Origin: Bacteroidia bacterium
GTDB lineage: Bacteria; Bacteroidota; Bacteroidia; JADZBD01
DNA: 64,000 nt
Reading direction: 5' to 3'
NCBI GenBank assembly: GCA_020852255.1
Contig: JADZBD010000001.1
Span: 62,001-126,000 of the forward strand
The notes under the pieces were generated by a model. That model was not told the origin of the DNA and did not search any database. It saw only the letters and a program-made list of their open reading frames with translations. Below are positions 45,881 to 54,798 of the stretch, piece by piece. Position 1 is the stretch's first letter. Each line of letters starts with the position of its first letter. A program made the translations under genes and the position numbers.

Positions 45881-47656
45881 ATGTTCAGACCATTTTTCAT
45901 TCTGATTTCGATCTCCGGTCTACTGGCACTTACGGCTTGTGGCCCGTCTTCCGGCAGCGGAAGAGAAGCCAAGGGAGGCAGAGTATACGGAGGAACCCTC
46001 AAACTATCTGAAACTGAGAAGTTTCAGACTTTGAACCCATTGGCTATCACGGATGTAAACTCCTCAAATATTGCCTATCAGATTTATGAAGGCTTGCTGA
46101 AATTCAATCCCAAGAATCCCTCCGAGGTTCTGCCATCACTGGCCGAGTCCTATACTATCAGCGAGGATGGGAAGGTGTACACCTTTAAGTTAAAGAAGGG
46201 CATTCATTTTCACGATGATCCCTGTTTTTCCAACGGAAAAGGCAGGGAAATCAATGCCGGAGATGTGGTTTGGTCTCTGACTCAGTTATGCACTCAAACA
46301 AGTGTAAATCAACAATTTAAGGCAACTTTTAAAGGAAAAGTAAAAGGTGCGGACGAATATTACGCATCCTCGGCAAACGGAAACATTCCCGCCGGTGGAG
46401 TATCCGGAATCAGTGCCCCCGATGCCGGCACGGTTCAGATCACCCTGAATGAGCCGCTCAGTTCCTTTAAGTACATAATGGCTTTACCCGGAACTTTTGT
46501 ATTACCTAAGGAAGCCTATGAAAGGTACGGAGACAATTCCTATATAGGATCAGGGCCTTTTCTGCCTGTGAACCCTGACGCAGGCAAGGATGAGCTCATT
46601 CTTGTACGCAATGAAAATTACCACGGAACAGATTCTCTTGGAAATCAACTGCCATTTCTTGACTCTGTGGAAATCCGTTTCTATCCCACCAAAGCAAAAG
46701 AACTCGATGCCTTCATGCAGGGCAATCTGGACGTGGTATTCGGATTACCTCCTGAGCAAGTAAGTCAGATTGTTCAGAATTCCCTGGCTGCTTTCGAGAA
46801 CAATCCACCGAAATACGAGCTGGTTCGCACTCCTGAACTGGAAACACAATATTATGAGATCAACACATCCCGGAAACCATTTGATGATGTGCGTGTGCGG
46901 CAGGCCTTCTGTTATGCCATTAACCGGATGAAAATATTCGAAGATATCCTCAAGGGCGAGGGGTATGGTCCCGGTCATTACGGCCTGGTGCCTCCGGCGT
47001 TCCGCAACTACGACACATCGGCAGTGAGGGGATATTCCTATAATCCGGAAAAAGCCAAGAAACTGATGGCAGACGCGGGTTTCCCCGGCGGAAAAGGATT
47101 CCCCATTGTCAAAATCGAATTAAACTCCGGTGGTGCGAAACATTCCCGAGTGGTGGAAGAGATCAAGAACCAGCTTATGGATGTTCTCAATGTGAACGTG
47201 GAATATGAAATCGTTCCCATGAAGCAAAAACTGGAAGACGCGCAATACGGGCGCGCAGATCTTTTCAGAACTGCCTGGGTGGCAGACTTCCCAAGTCCGG
47301 AAAATTTCCTTTGGACACTCTACGGCGGATCTGTTCCCGAAAAAACAGAAGATCCTTCTTATCCCAACGTTCCCAGATACAAAAGTGCTTACTACGATAG
47401 TCTTTACCTTGCCGGAGCCCATAGCGGAGATCTGAAAGAAAGTTACTCCCTTTTCGCGAAAGCCGAACGCCAAATGCTGGATGACGCACCGGTGATCATT
47501 CTCTGGTATGCGGAGAACTTCAAGTTAACGTATACTTATGTTAAAGGTTTTCATTTTAATCCCATCCGCCAGTGGAGTCTGGGTGAAGTATATTTGAAGA
47601 AGCCGTCGCCGGAGGAGGAAAAAGGCGTAAACGAACAAAAGGAGGAGAAGAATTAA
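45881..47656 (+). CDS. Peptide-type ABC transporter substrate-binding lipoprotein (family 5)
   Basis: A 591-residue SBP of the DppA/OppA class. The signal ends in a lipobox (LLALTAC, Cys20) and the mature protein starts GPSSGSG. The family signature GGTLKLSETEKFQTLNPL and AYQIYEGLLKFNP is followed by SLAESYTISEDGKVYTFKLK, KGIHFHDDPCF and, near the C-terminus, FRTAWVADFPSPENFLWTLY. It binds peptides or related ligands outside the inner membrane. The permeases are not adjacent; the fused ATPase at 19945 could be the partner. A TACATTCG box at 45846-45853 is a possible promoter, and a terminator follows. Confidence 0.93.
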   Translation: MFRPFFILISISGLLALTACGPSSGSGREAKGGRVYGGTLKLSETEKFQTLNPLAITDVNSSNIAYQIYEGLLKFNPKNPSEVLPSLAESYTISEDGKVYTFKLKKGIHFHDDPCFSNGKGREINAGDVVWSLTQLCTQTSVNQQFKATFKGKVKGADEYYASSANGNIPAGGVSGISAPDAGTVQITLNEPLSSFKYIMALPGTFVLPKEAYERYGDNSYIGSGPFLPVNPDAGKDELILVRNENYHGTDSLGNQLPFLDSVEIRFYPTKAKELDAFMQGNLDVVFGLPPEQVSQIVQNSLAAFENNPPKYELVRTPELETQYYEINTSRKPFDDVRVRQAFCYAINRMKIFEDILKGEGYGPGHYGLVPPAFRNYDTSAVRGYSYNPEKAKKLMADAGFPGGKGFPIVKIELNSGGAKHSRVVEEIKNQLMDVLNVNVEYEIVPMKQKLEDAQYGRADLFRTAWVADFPSPENFLWTLYGGSVPEKTEDPSYPNVPRYKSAYYDSLYLAGAHSGDLKESYSLFAKAERQMLDDAPVIILWYAENFKLTYTYVKGFHFNPIRQWSLGEVYLKKPSPEEEKGVNEQKEEKN

Positions 47657-47677
47657 CCTTCCGGATGCCTGTTAAAC

Positions 47678-47712
47678 AAAGCCCGCCGTTCATACGACGG
47701 GTTTTATTTTTA
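47678..47712 (+). terminator. Rho-independent terminator after the binding-protein gene
   Basis: Stem AAAGCCCGCCGT with ACGACGGGTTTT (one G-U pair and one mismatch), loop TCAT, then TTTTATTTTT on the plus strand. Confidence 0.8.
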
Positions 47713-47723
47713 CCGCCTCTTGC

Positions 47724-48662
47724 GTGAAAGATTATTATCAGATACTGGGAGTTCCAGATACCGCCGGACCGGAGGAGATCAAACAGGCCTACCGGAACCT
47801 GGCCAAGCGATATCACCCGGACAGGAATCAGGGTAATACGCATTCGGAAGAAACATTTAAGGAGATCACGCAGGCGTACCAGGTTCTCTCCGACCCTGAA
47901 TTGCGAAGAAAGTTCGATCTCAAACGCGCGTATCATTCTCACCGTTACGAAAACGTGAGGAAAGGGAAAAGCGAAAACGCAACCACAGAGGAAAAAAAGA
48001 GAACATCGCATGCCGCTTATGGAAAAAAACAGGCAAAGAGCAGGGAGGAAACCAGAAGTGAACGACTCACCAGTTATCTTTTTGGAGGTGCGCTGGTATT
48101 CTTTGCCGCGCTGATGATTACGATGCTGATTGTGGGTCCATGGAATCAGGAAGAAGATCCGCATTCGAATCTAGACAGGATCAAACCACCGGATTTCAGT
48201 AATCGTCCGGCGATCTACAGCGCAGATTCCCCATACGACTCCATTTTCGGGGGCAGCTGGATACTGGAAGGAAATCATAACAGTGTAATTGTGGTGAACA
48301 CCAATCAGGCAGAAGCGGTCGTATGCTTACAGGAAACCAACCCACCTTACCGCACAATCCGGAACGAATACCTGGAACCGGGTGATTCCTACCGGCTGAA
48401 TGCCATCCCGCAGGGAACCTATTATCTGAAAGCTTATTTCGGACGGGATTGGGATCCCGAACTTCTTCTTTTTAATGGCAAGGTGAAGGGGGGATTCAGG
48501 AGATCGTATGGGTATTACAAGTCAGACAAAAAGGAAAACCTCTTCACGATTACTCATGAAAATGCCGGAGAACATCTTCGCTTTACCACGTACCAGGCCT
48601 ACCTGGCTACTCTTTTCAAACAACCGGGCAAAGAAATAAGTGAAGAAGAGTTCTTCCGCTGA
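47724..48662 (+). CDS. Membrane-anchored J-domain protein
   Basis: A 312-residue protein starting at GTG 47724. Residues 1-66 are a J domain with the HPD motif at 31-33 (RYHPDRNQG), which stimulates an Hsp70 ATPase. A basic linker is followed by one membrane span (about 119-137, [19 protein letters not shown]). The remaining 175 residues are a beta-rich domain ([20 protein letters not shown], then [20 protein letters not shown]). There is no Gly/Phe region or zinc finger, so this is not the general chaperone DnaJ. The J domain should face the cytoplasm. What the other domain binds is unknown. Confidence 0.88.
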   Translation: MKDYYQILGVPDTAGPEEIKQAYRNLAKRYHPDRNQGNTHSEETFKEITQAYQVLSDPELRRKFDLKRAYHSHRYENVRKGKSENATTEEKKRTSHAAYGKKQAKSREETRSERLTSYLFGGALVFFAALMITMLIVGPWNQEEDPHSNLDRIKPPDFSNRPAIYSADSPYDSIFGGSWILEGNHNSVIVVNTNQAEAVVCLQETNPPYRTIRNEYLEPGDSYRLNAIPQGTYYLKAYFGRDWDPELLLFNGKVKGGFRRSYGYYKSDKKENLFTITHENAGEHLRFTTYQAYLATLFKQPGKEISEEEFFR

Positions 48663-48695
48663 CTGCCCGACCGTATTACTCCCGGCTTAAAATCG

Positions 48696-48703
48696 TACCT
48701 TTG
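48696..48703 (+). promoter_or_regulatory. -7 box TACCTTTG of bipA
   Basis: Exact TAnnTTTG, 23 nt before ATG 48727. Confidence 0.6.
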
Positions 48704-48726
48704 CGCCCGTTTAGCAGCATACCCTT

Positions 48727-50530
<1,804 letters not shown>

Positions 50531-50532
<2 letters not shown>

Positions 50533-50557
50533 AAAACCCCGGAAGAAATCCGGGGTT
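50531..50557 (-). terminator. Rho-independent terminator of the 50577-51104 lipoprotein gene
   Basis: A perfect 9-bp stem AACCCCGGA / TCCGGGGTT (50535-50543, 50549-50557), loop AGAAA, followed on the minus strand by a run of six T. It sits directly behind the bipA stop. Confidence 0.9.
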
Positions 50558-50576
50558 AGCATTTCAAATTCTGAGG

Positions 50577-51104
50577 TTATTCTTTAGGCTTTACTGCCGG
50601 TTTGGCACGTAGACTTTTTGCCGATTCAACCATGGCCTTGCATGCATCGTCGCTGAACTTGTTATCCGGATCGCTTTCCATTTCATAGGTAACGTCTCCC
50701 ACCTTAACAAATGCAAACATACGGGCCGAGGTATCCTGACCTTCTATATACTGCCGCCAGATAATCGCAGCAGGTTCCTCCAGAACGTATTTCTCCAGTT
50801 TATACACCTCCGACTTGGCAATCAGTTCCGTTTTTACATACTCCATTTCCCCGGCTCCCACCTTCACCTTCATACCGTATCCGTTTCCTACACGGAGCAT
50901 AACACCGTCTCCCACATTTTCATGGTTCGATATTCCGTTGGTAGAATCCGGAATATTCAGGATCACATCCATACCATACTCAGACAAGTCAAAGGCAACC
51001 ATGCCATCGGGTACCGGAATCTCGGGTGTGTCAGACTCACCCGGTCCGCATCCCATGAAAAGAAAAGCAGCGGAAAACGCTGTGGCTAAAAAAAGGTTTT
51101 TCAT
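50577..51104 (-). CDS. Small lipoprotein of unknown function
   Basis: A 175-residue protein with lipoprotein signal MKNLFLATAFSAAFLFMGC (Cys19), then GPGESDTPEIP. The mature region is mixed, with GMVAFDLSEYGMDVILNIPD and a Cys near the C-terminus (DDACKAMVESAKSL). No family is recognised. It has its own promoter box (51127-51134) and terminator. It is divergent from the dipeptide epimerase. Confidence 0.78.
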   Translation of the reverse strand: MKNLFLATAFSAAFLFMGCGPGESDTPEIPVPDGMVAFDLSEYGMDVILNIPDSTNGISNHENVGDGVMLRVGNGYGMKVKVGAGEMEYVKTELIAKSEVYKLEKYVLEEPAAIIWRQYIEGQDTSARMFAFVKVGDVTYEMESDPDNKFSDDACKAMVESAKSLRAKPAVKPKE

Positions 51105-51126
51105 TAGTAACGGGTTTAGTGTGTAA

Positions 51127-51134
51127 CAAATATA
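51127..51134 (-). promoter_or_regulatory. -7 box TATATTTG of the lipoprotein gene
   Basis: Exact TAnnTTTG, 22 nt before ATG 51104, in a 61-nt divergent gap shared with the epimerase promoter. Confidence 0.55.
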
Positions 51135-51153
51135 TAAAATATCGGTAAAGGTT

Positions 51154-51161
51154 TAATTTTA
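51154..51161 (+). promoter_or_regulatory. -7 box TAATTTTA, 4 nt before epimerase start
   Basis: One mismatch to TAnnTTTG, ending 4 nt before GTG 51166; predicts a leaderless transcript. Confidence 0.45.
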
Positions 51162-51165
51162 CTGC

Positions 51166-52182
51166 GTGGAACTGGCCCTTGAACCATTCGAGCTGAAGTT
51201 TAAGCGGCCTTTCGTAATCAGTCACGGTACCCGCTCCTCTACCCCTGCCGTACTGATCCGACTGGAAAAAGACGGAATAACCGGTTATGGAGAGGCGGCT
51301 TTGCCTCCCTACTATTCAGAAACAACAGAATCCGTGTGTACATACATCAGAAGACATGAGCACCTTCTGACAGAATGGTGGGAAAACACTGCCCTTCTCC
51401 GGCTGTGGATGAAGAATGGTGATCCGCATCCGGCAGCAAAGGCCGGACTCGAGATGGCATTCCTCGATATAATGTCTCGTCAGCAGGGTCGCTCGCTTTC
51501 AGCGATTCTTAGTATCCCCGGCGCACCGACACCCCCTTGTTCAGTAACCATTTCTGCCGGAGACGATTCAGAAATAGAAGAAATTATCCGGCAGCACCCC
51601 GGCTTCACCTTATTTAAAATGAAACTAAACGGCAGCCGAGATCTTGAACGTGTAACGCTGGCCCGCCAGTTCACCGGTGCCGACCTTGCCGTGGATGTGA
51701 ATGGTGGATGGAAGTCCGTTGAACAGGCGCTGGAACTTTTACCAGCTTTGAGGAATCTGGGGGTTATTTTCGCAGAACAACCTTTCGCCCGGGGCAGAGA
51801 AGCTGAATCGGCCGCTCTGCGTTCCGCTGGTATTATGCCCATCATCGCTGATGAATCTGTACGCACACCCGATGAATGGTTGTTTTATGCAGATTGCTTT
51901 GATGGAGTGAATGTAAAACTGATGAAAAGTCCCGGACTGATGCAATCCATAGACCTCATTCGCACAGCGCACCAAATGAACAAAAAGGTTCTGATCGGCT
52001 GTATGTCTGAATCGGGATGCGGAGTTGGTGCGGCTGCCTCGTTGCAATCAATGGCCAACTGGGTTGACCTGGACGGACCGCTCCTGATAAAAAATGATCC
52101 CTTTGAAGGGATCACATACCAAAACGGTAAACTGAAAGTAATCGGGAAAACCGGAACAGGCGTAGAAAGAAAAAAAGTATAG
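51166..52182 (+). CDS. Dipeptide epimerase (L-Ala-D/L-Glu epimerase type, enolase superfamily)
   Basis: A 338-residue enolase-superfamily enzyme starting at GTG 51166. The capping domain opens ELALEPFELKFKRPFVISHG and has YGEAALPPYYSE. The barrel carries the acid/base Lys in LFKMKLNG, the metal ligands in VDVNGGW, FAEQPFARG and IIADESV, and the second base in VNVKLMKSPG. The DxD-type end IGCMSESGCGVGAA is typical of dipeptide epimerases. It recycles peptidoglycan peptides or epimerises other dipeptides in the cytoplasm; the exact dipeptide is not certain. It is alone between two promoters and terminators. Confidence 0.9.
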   Translation: MELALEPFELKFKRPFVISHGTRSSTPAVLIRLEKDGITGYGEAALPPYYSETTESVCTYIRRHEHLLTEWWENTALLRLWMKNGDPHPAAKAGLEMAFLDIMSRQQGRSLSAILSIPGAPTPPCSVTISAGDDSEIEEIIRQHPGFTLFKMKLNGSRDLERVTLARQFTGADLAVDVNGGWKSVEQALELLPALRNLGVIFAEQPFARGREAESAALRSAGIMPIIADESVRTPDEWLFYADCFDGVNVKLMKSPGLMQSIDLIRTAHQMNKKVLIGCMSESGCGVGAAASLQSMANWVDLDGPLLIKNDPFEGITYQNGKLKVIGKTGTGVERKKV

Positions 52183-52183
52183 A

Positions 52184-52210
52184 AAAAAGAAGGGCGCCCT
52201 TGGGGCGCCC
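52184..52210. terminator. Bidirectional terminator between epimerase and histone-like gene
   Basis: A perfect 8-bp stem GGGCGCCC / GGGCGCCC (52192-52199, 52203-52210) with loop TTG. On the minus strand it is followed by TTCTTTTTTCT, a good T-tract for the gene ending at 52216; the plus-strand tract (GTTCTTTACTTTC) is weaker. Confidence 0.88.
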
Positions 52211-52215
52211 GTTCT

Positions 52216-52308
52216 TTACTTTCTCCTAGACTTCTTCTTAGCTGCTTTTTTCTTGGTAGCCTTCTTCTTGCCACCTTTCTTAGCTGCTTTCTTTGCTTTC
52301 TTAGCCAT
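52216..52308 (-). CDS. Very small lysine-rich histone H1-like protein
   Basis: A 30-residue protein starting MAKKAKKAAKKGGKK and ending KKKSRRK. More than half of the residues are lysine and most of the rest are alanine. This composition matches the C-terminal tails of histone H1 and bacterial Hc1-like DNA-binding proteins. It would bind DNA or RNA non-specifically through charge. It is a real gene rather than chance, because the stop lies 5 nt from a strong terminator with a good T-tract on its strand. The upstream 90 nt is A/T-rich; TATGTTTA at 52344-52351 is a weak -7 candidate. Whether it compacts DNA or has another role is unknown. Confidence 0.8.
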   Translation of the reverse strand: MAKKAKKAAKKGGKKKATKKKAAKKKSRRK

Positions 52309-52741
52309 GGTTTTTGGTTTTTGTTTATTAATATGACACGAAGTAAACATATTTTTAATTAATAACATCATTTTTCGGCAATTATTTTTTTAACAGAAAA
52401 TTGTTGATAACGGAAAGTGCGCTCTTTTTGCATCCCTCCGGCACGTTGATGATGTTTTTTTTCTTCTGCGCGTTCTACTGCATCACACCGCAGAAAAAAT
52501 CTAATTTACCAATGAGAAATCATGTCATCACTGCACATCGCCCTAACACAAAAAAGAATCTGTTGACGTTGCGAGGAGCCGGATTATGTAATTTTTTGTC
52601 ACATTCATCCCGCCGGGTCTCGAAAGAAGAAATTTAGCCATCCGGGTCGCTGTTTACTCCAAAAGCTGGCTTTCGGCGTGCTCAACCTGCTTTCCGGTAT
52701 GATTCTTTTCATCCGCACAAAAATATTATCTTCAATGCAAG
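52309..52741. other. 433-nt intergenic region
   Basis: A/T-rich near the histone-like gene and then mixed. It holds the promoters of the two divergent genes, including a weak -7 box TATCTTCA at 52727-52734 before the symporter. I see no convincing coding region, RNA fold or repeat in it; the one longer open frame has no family features. Confidence 0.6.
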
Positions 52742-54178
52742 ATGCTTGTATTCTTCATCCTGCTTTACCTTTTGGTTACGTTGTTACTCGGACTTCTGGC
52801 AGGAAGGCTGGTGAAGAACTCCACCGATTTCATTCTGGCCGGAAGGAGGCTCCCGTTCATGCTGGCGACCACCACTGTTTTTGCTACCTGGTTCGGCTCC
52901 GAGACCGTGATGGGCGCATCCGGCGAATTTGCTCAGGGAGGACTGCAGTCAGTGATGGAAGATCCGTTCGGCGCTTCACTCTGTCTACTGCTGGTTGGTT
53001 TTTTCTTTGCCCGGCCATTGTACCGCATGAATCTGACCACATTCGGAGATTTTTACCGGGTGTGTTTCGGAAAGAAGGCAGAATTCATCGCTGCCATCTT
53101 CCTGATCTGGTCGTACCTGGGTTGGGTTGCCGCACAAATGGTAGCGATGGGAGTGGTTCTTACCACTATTCTTCCGGAACTGAACATGACCCTGGCGATT
53201 ACAATCTCCTCACTCATCGTGATCACGTACACCGTTTTCGGCGGAATGTGGGCCGTGTCTATCACAGATTTTTTTCAGATGATCCTTATAATCACCGGGC
53301 TGATTGTGGTAACCGTGATGGTTACAGATCAGGCCGGGGGATTCAGTAAAATCATCGGAGCCGCGCCGGAAGGTTTCTTCCGTTTGATCCCTTCTTCCGG
53401 TCATGGAGACTGGGTAACGTGGCTTGCTGCCCTGCTTACCCTGGGACTGGGTTCTGTTCCGCAGCAGGACGTATATCAGCGGGTGATGGCCAGCAGAACG
53501 GAAAATATAGCCGCATGGTCTTCTATTTTTGCCGGACTCATGTACCTCAGTATCGCCTTGCTGCCACTTTACCTTGGCCTTGCCGCTAAACTGCTTATTC
53601 CCATGCCCGACGACCCACAGATCTGGCTGACTACCCTCATTAATGAAAGAACCGGTTTGGTGGTTCGAATATTTTTCTTCGGTGCCCTGCTATCCGCCAT
53701 TATGAGTACCGCCAGCGGTGCATTACTTGCACCCTCGGTGATTCTCAGCGAGAACCTGGTGAAACCGTTCATGAAACATCCGTCCGATAGAAAATTCCTA
53801 TGGGTTACGCGCATCAGTGTGGTGGTAGTAGCCATGATCGCGCTGATTCTCGCGTATGGAGAGAAAGGCATCTATGAATTAGTTGGCATCGCCTCTGAAA
53901 TCAGTCTTGTATCCCTGTTCATTCCTCTTTGCGCCGGGTTATTCTTCAAAAGCCGGAACGAAGTAGCGGCCGTGGCCTCCATGGTGGGAGGAATTACCGC
54001 CTGGGGGATGGCAACTATTCTGAATGCCGCTTTTCCTCCCATTTTTACCGGAACGCTCACCAGTCTGGCTCTGTTTCTTGTCTTCCTGCTGATGAAGGGA
54101 AAAGGATCTATTTCGGTGAAGAAAGGAGAATCCGGTCCTTCCCGTCGAAATACGGTGCCTGAACTGAAAGTACCTTAA
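52742..54178 (+). CDS. Sodium:solute symporter (SSS family)
   Basis: A 478-residue membrane protein with about thirteen spans in the LeuT-fold SSS arrangement. Family motifs include STDFILAGRRLPFMLATTTV near the first spans, FATWFGSETVMGASGEFA with sodium-site residues in the first core helix, and VFGGMWAVSITDFFQM. ASGALLAPSVILSENL is also conserved. It moves a solute with Na+; the substrate (amino acid, sugar, vitamin or other) cannot be told. Its last 71 nt overlap the convergent cupin gene, which is longer than usual. Confidence 0.92.
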   Translation: MLVFFILLYLLVTLLLGLLAGRLVKNSTDFILAGRRLPFMLATTTVFATWFGSETVMGASGEFAQGGLQSVMEDPFGASLCLLLVGFFFARPLYRMNLTTFGDFYRVCFGKKAEFIAAIFLIWSYLGWVAAQMVAMGVVLTTILPELNMTLAITISSLIVITYTVFGGMWAVSITDFFQMILIITGLIVVTVMVTDQAGGFSKIIGAAPEGFFRLIPSSGHGDWVTWLAALLTLGLGSVPQQDVYQRVMASRTENIAAWSSIFAGLMYLSIALLPLYLGLAAKLLIPMPDDPQIWLTTLINERTGLVVRIFFFGALLSAIMSTASGALLAPSVILSENLVKPFMKHPSDRKFLWVTRISVVVVAMIALILAYGEKGIYELVGIASEISLVSLFIPLCAGLFFKSRNEVAAVASMVGGITAWGMATILNAAFPPIFTGTLTSLALFLVFLLMKGKGSISVKKGESGPSRRNTVPELKVP

Positions 54179-54512
54179 CCGGCTTCCCGGAGGTCACACG
54201 CAGGGAGTGCGGCACACCTGAAGGAATGAAAACCAGGCTTCCTTTCTTTACTTTAATGATTTTCTCCCCCAGCACCATCTCCCCTTCTCCTTCAAGCACC
54301 AGAACGTGCTCCGCATGGGTAGCATGGGCGTGAAGTTTCACTTCTTTCCGAATGAAGATCACAAAGCTGCTAACCAAAGAATCGTGATACAAGGGGATGG
54401 AATATATATTGTCGTATACTTTCGGGGCACAAACGGTATCAAGCCTGGTATCCTGAGCAGAAATGATCAAAGGCAGGCAAAAAATCCAGAAAAAGAGTAA
54501 TATCCTATTCAT
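54108..54512 (-). CDS. Secreted cupin-domain protein
   Basis: A 134-residue protein with a signal peptide (MNRILLFFWIFCLPLIISAQ) and a single cupin barrel. Cupin motif 1 is seen in VKLHAHATHAEHVLVLEGEG, with three His and a Glu that can bind a metal. Motif 2 follows in GSLVFIPSGVPHSLRV. It sits in the periplasm or outside, and the sequence gives no substrate. The C-terminal 23 codons overlap the symporter end; the conserved QAPYFDGKDR ending speaks for the full length being real. Confidence 0.82.
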   Translation of the reverse strand: MNRILLFFWIFCLPLIISAQDTRLDTVCAPKVYDNIYSIPLYHDSLVSSFVIFIRKEVKLHAHATHAEHVLVLEGEGEMVLGEKIIKVKKGSLVFIPSGVPHSLRVTSGKPVKVLSVQAPYFDGKDRILLSSPK

Positions 54513-54623
54513 AAACGACTGTTTTTGGTGAATAACGATGTTGAAAAGTACAAGTCAAGGTCCTTCAGACCGGAAAATTATTGAAATACTTTAACGTTCA
54601 GAAAAAGGTATCCTTTGTCTGTC

Positions 54624-54740
54624 ATGAAAAAACTATCAGGAATTTTTATCCGGTTCGAGCAGTGGTTTAACAGCAAGCTCGGCTGGTTCTTCACCAACGG
54701 ATATAAATCCGCCATGGGGAAGGACTCCGCTGCTGTCTGA
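54624..54740 (+). CDS. 38-residue small protein
   Basis: ATG 54624 to TGA 54740, translating to MKKLSGIFIRFEQWFNSKLG, then WFFTNGYKSAMGKDSAAV. It is amphipathic and aromatic-rich, without signal or full membrane span. Short proteins of similar pattern (FE.WFN.K.GWFFTNG) are, to my recollection, widespread but uncharacterised in this phylum; I cannot confirm this without a search. It is on the strand opposite to ispG and cupin. A TATCCTTTG stretch lies just upstream, one base off the promoter spacing. Confidence 0.55.
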   Translation: MKKLSGIFIRFEQWFNSKLGWFFTNGYKSAMGKDSAAV

Positions 54741-54798
54741 AACGATGCTCTCCAGGCTTTTCGCCGAAGCATCAGCCGGTGGTTTTTCCAGCCTGATC

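Noticed and set aside
52401-52637. 78-codon frame in the region upstream of the symporter
   Set aside because: Composition is random-like and no start signal or homology pattern is visible.
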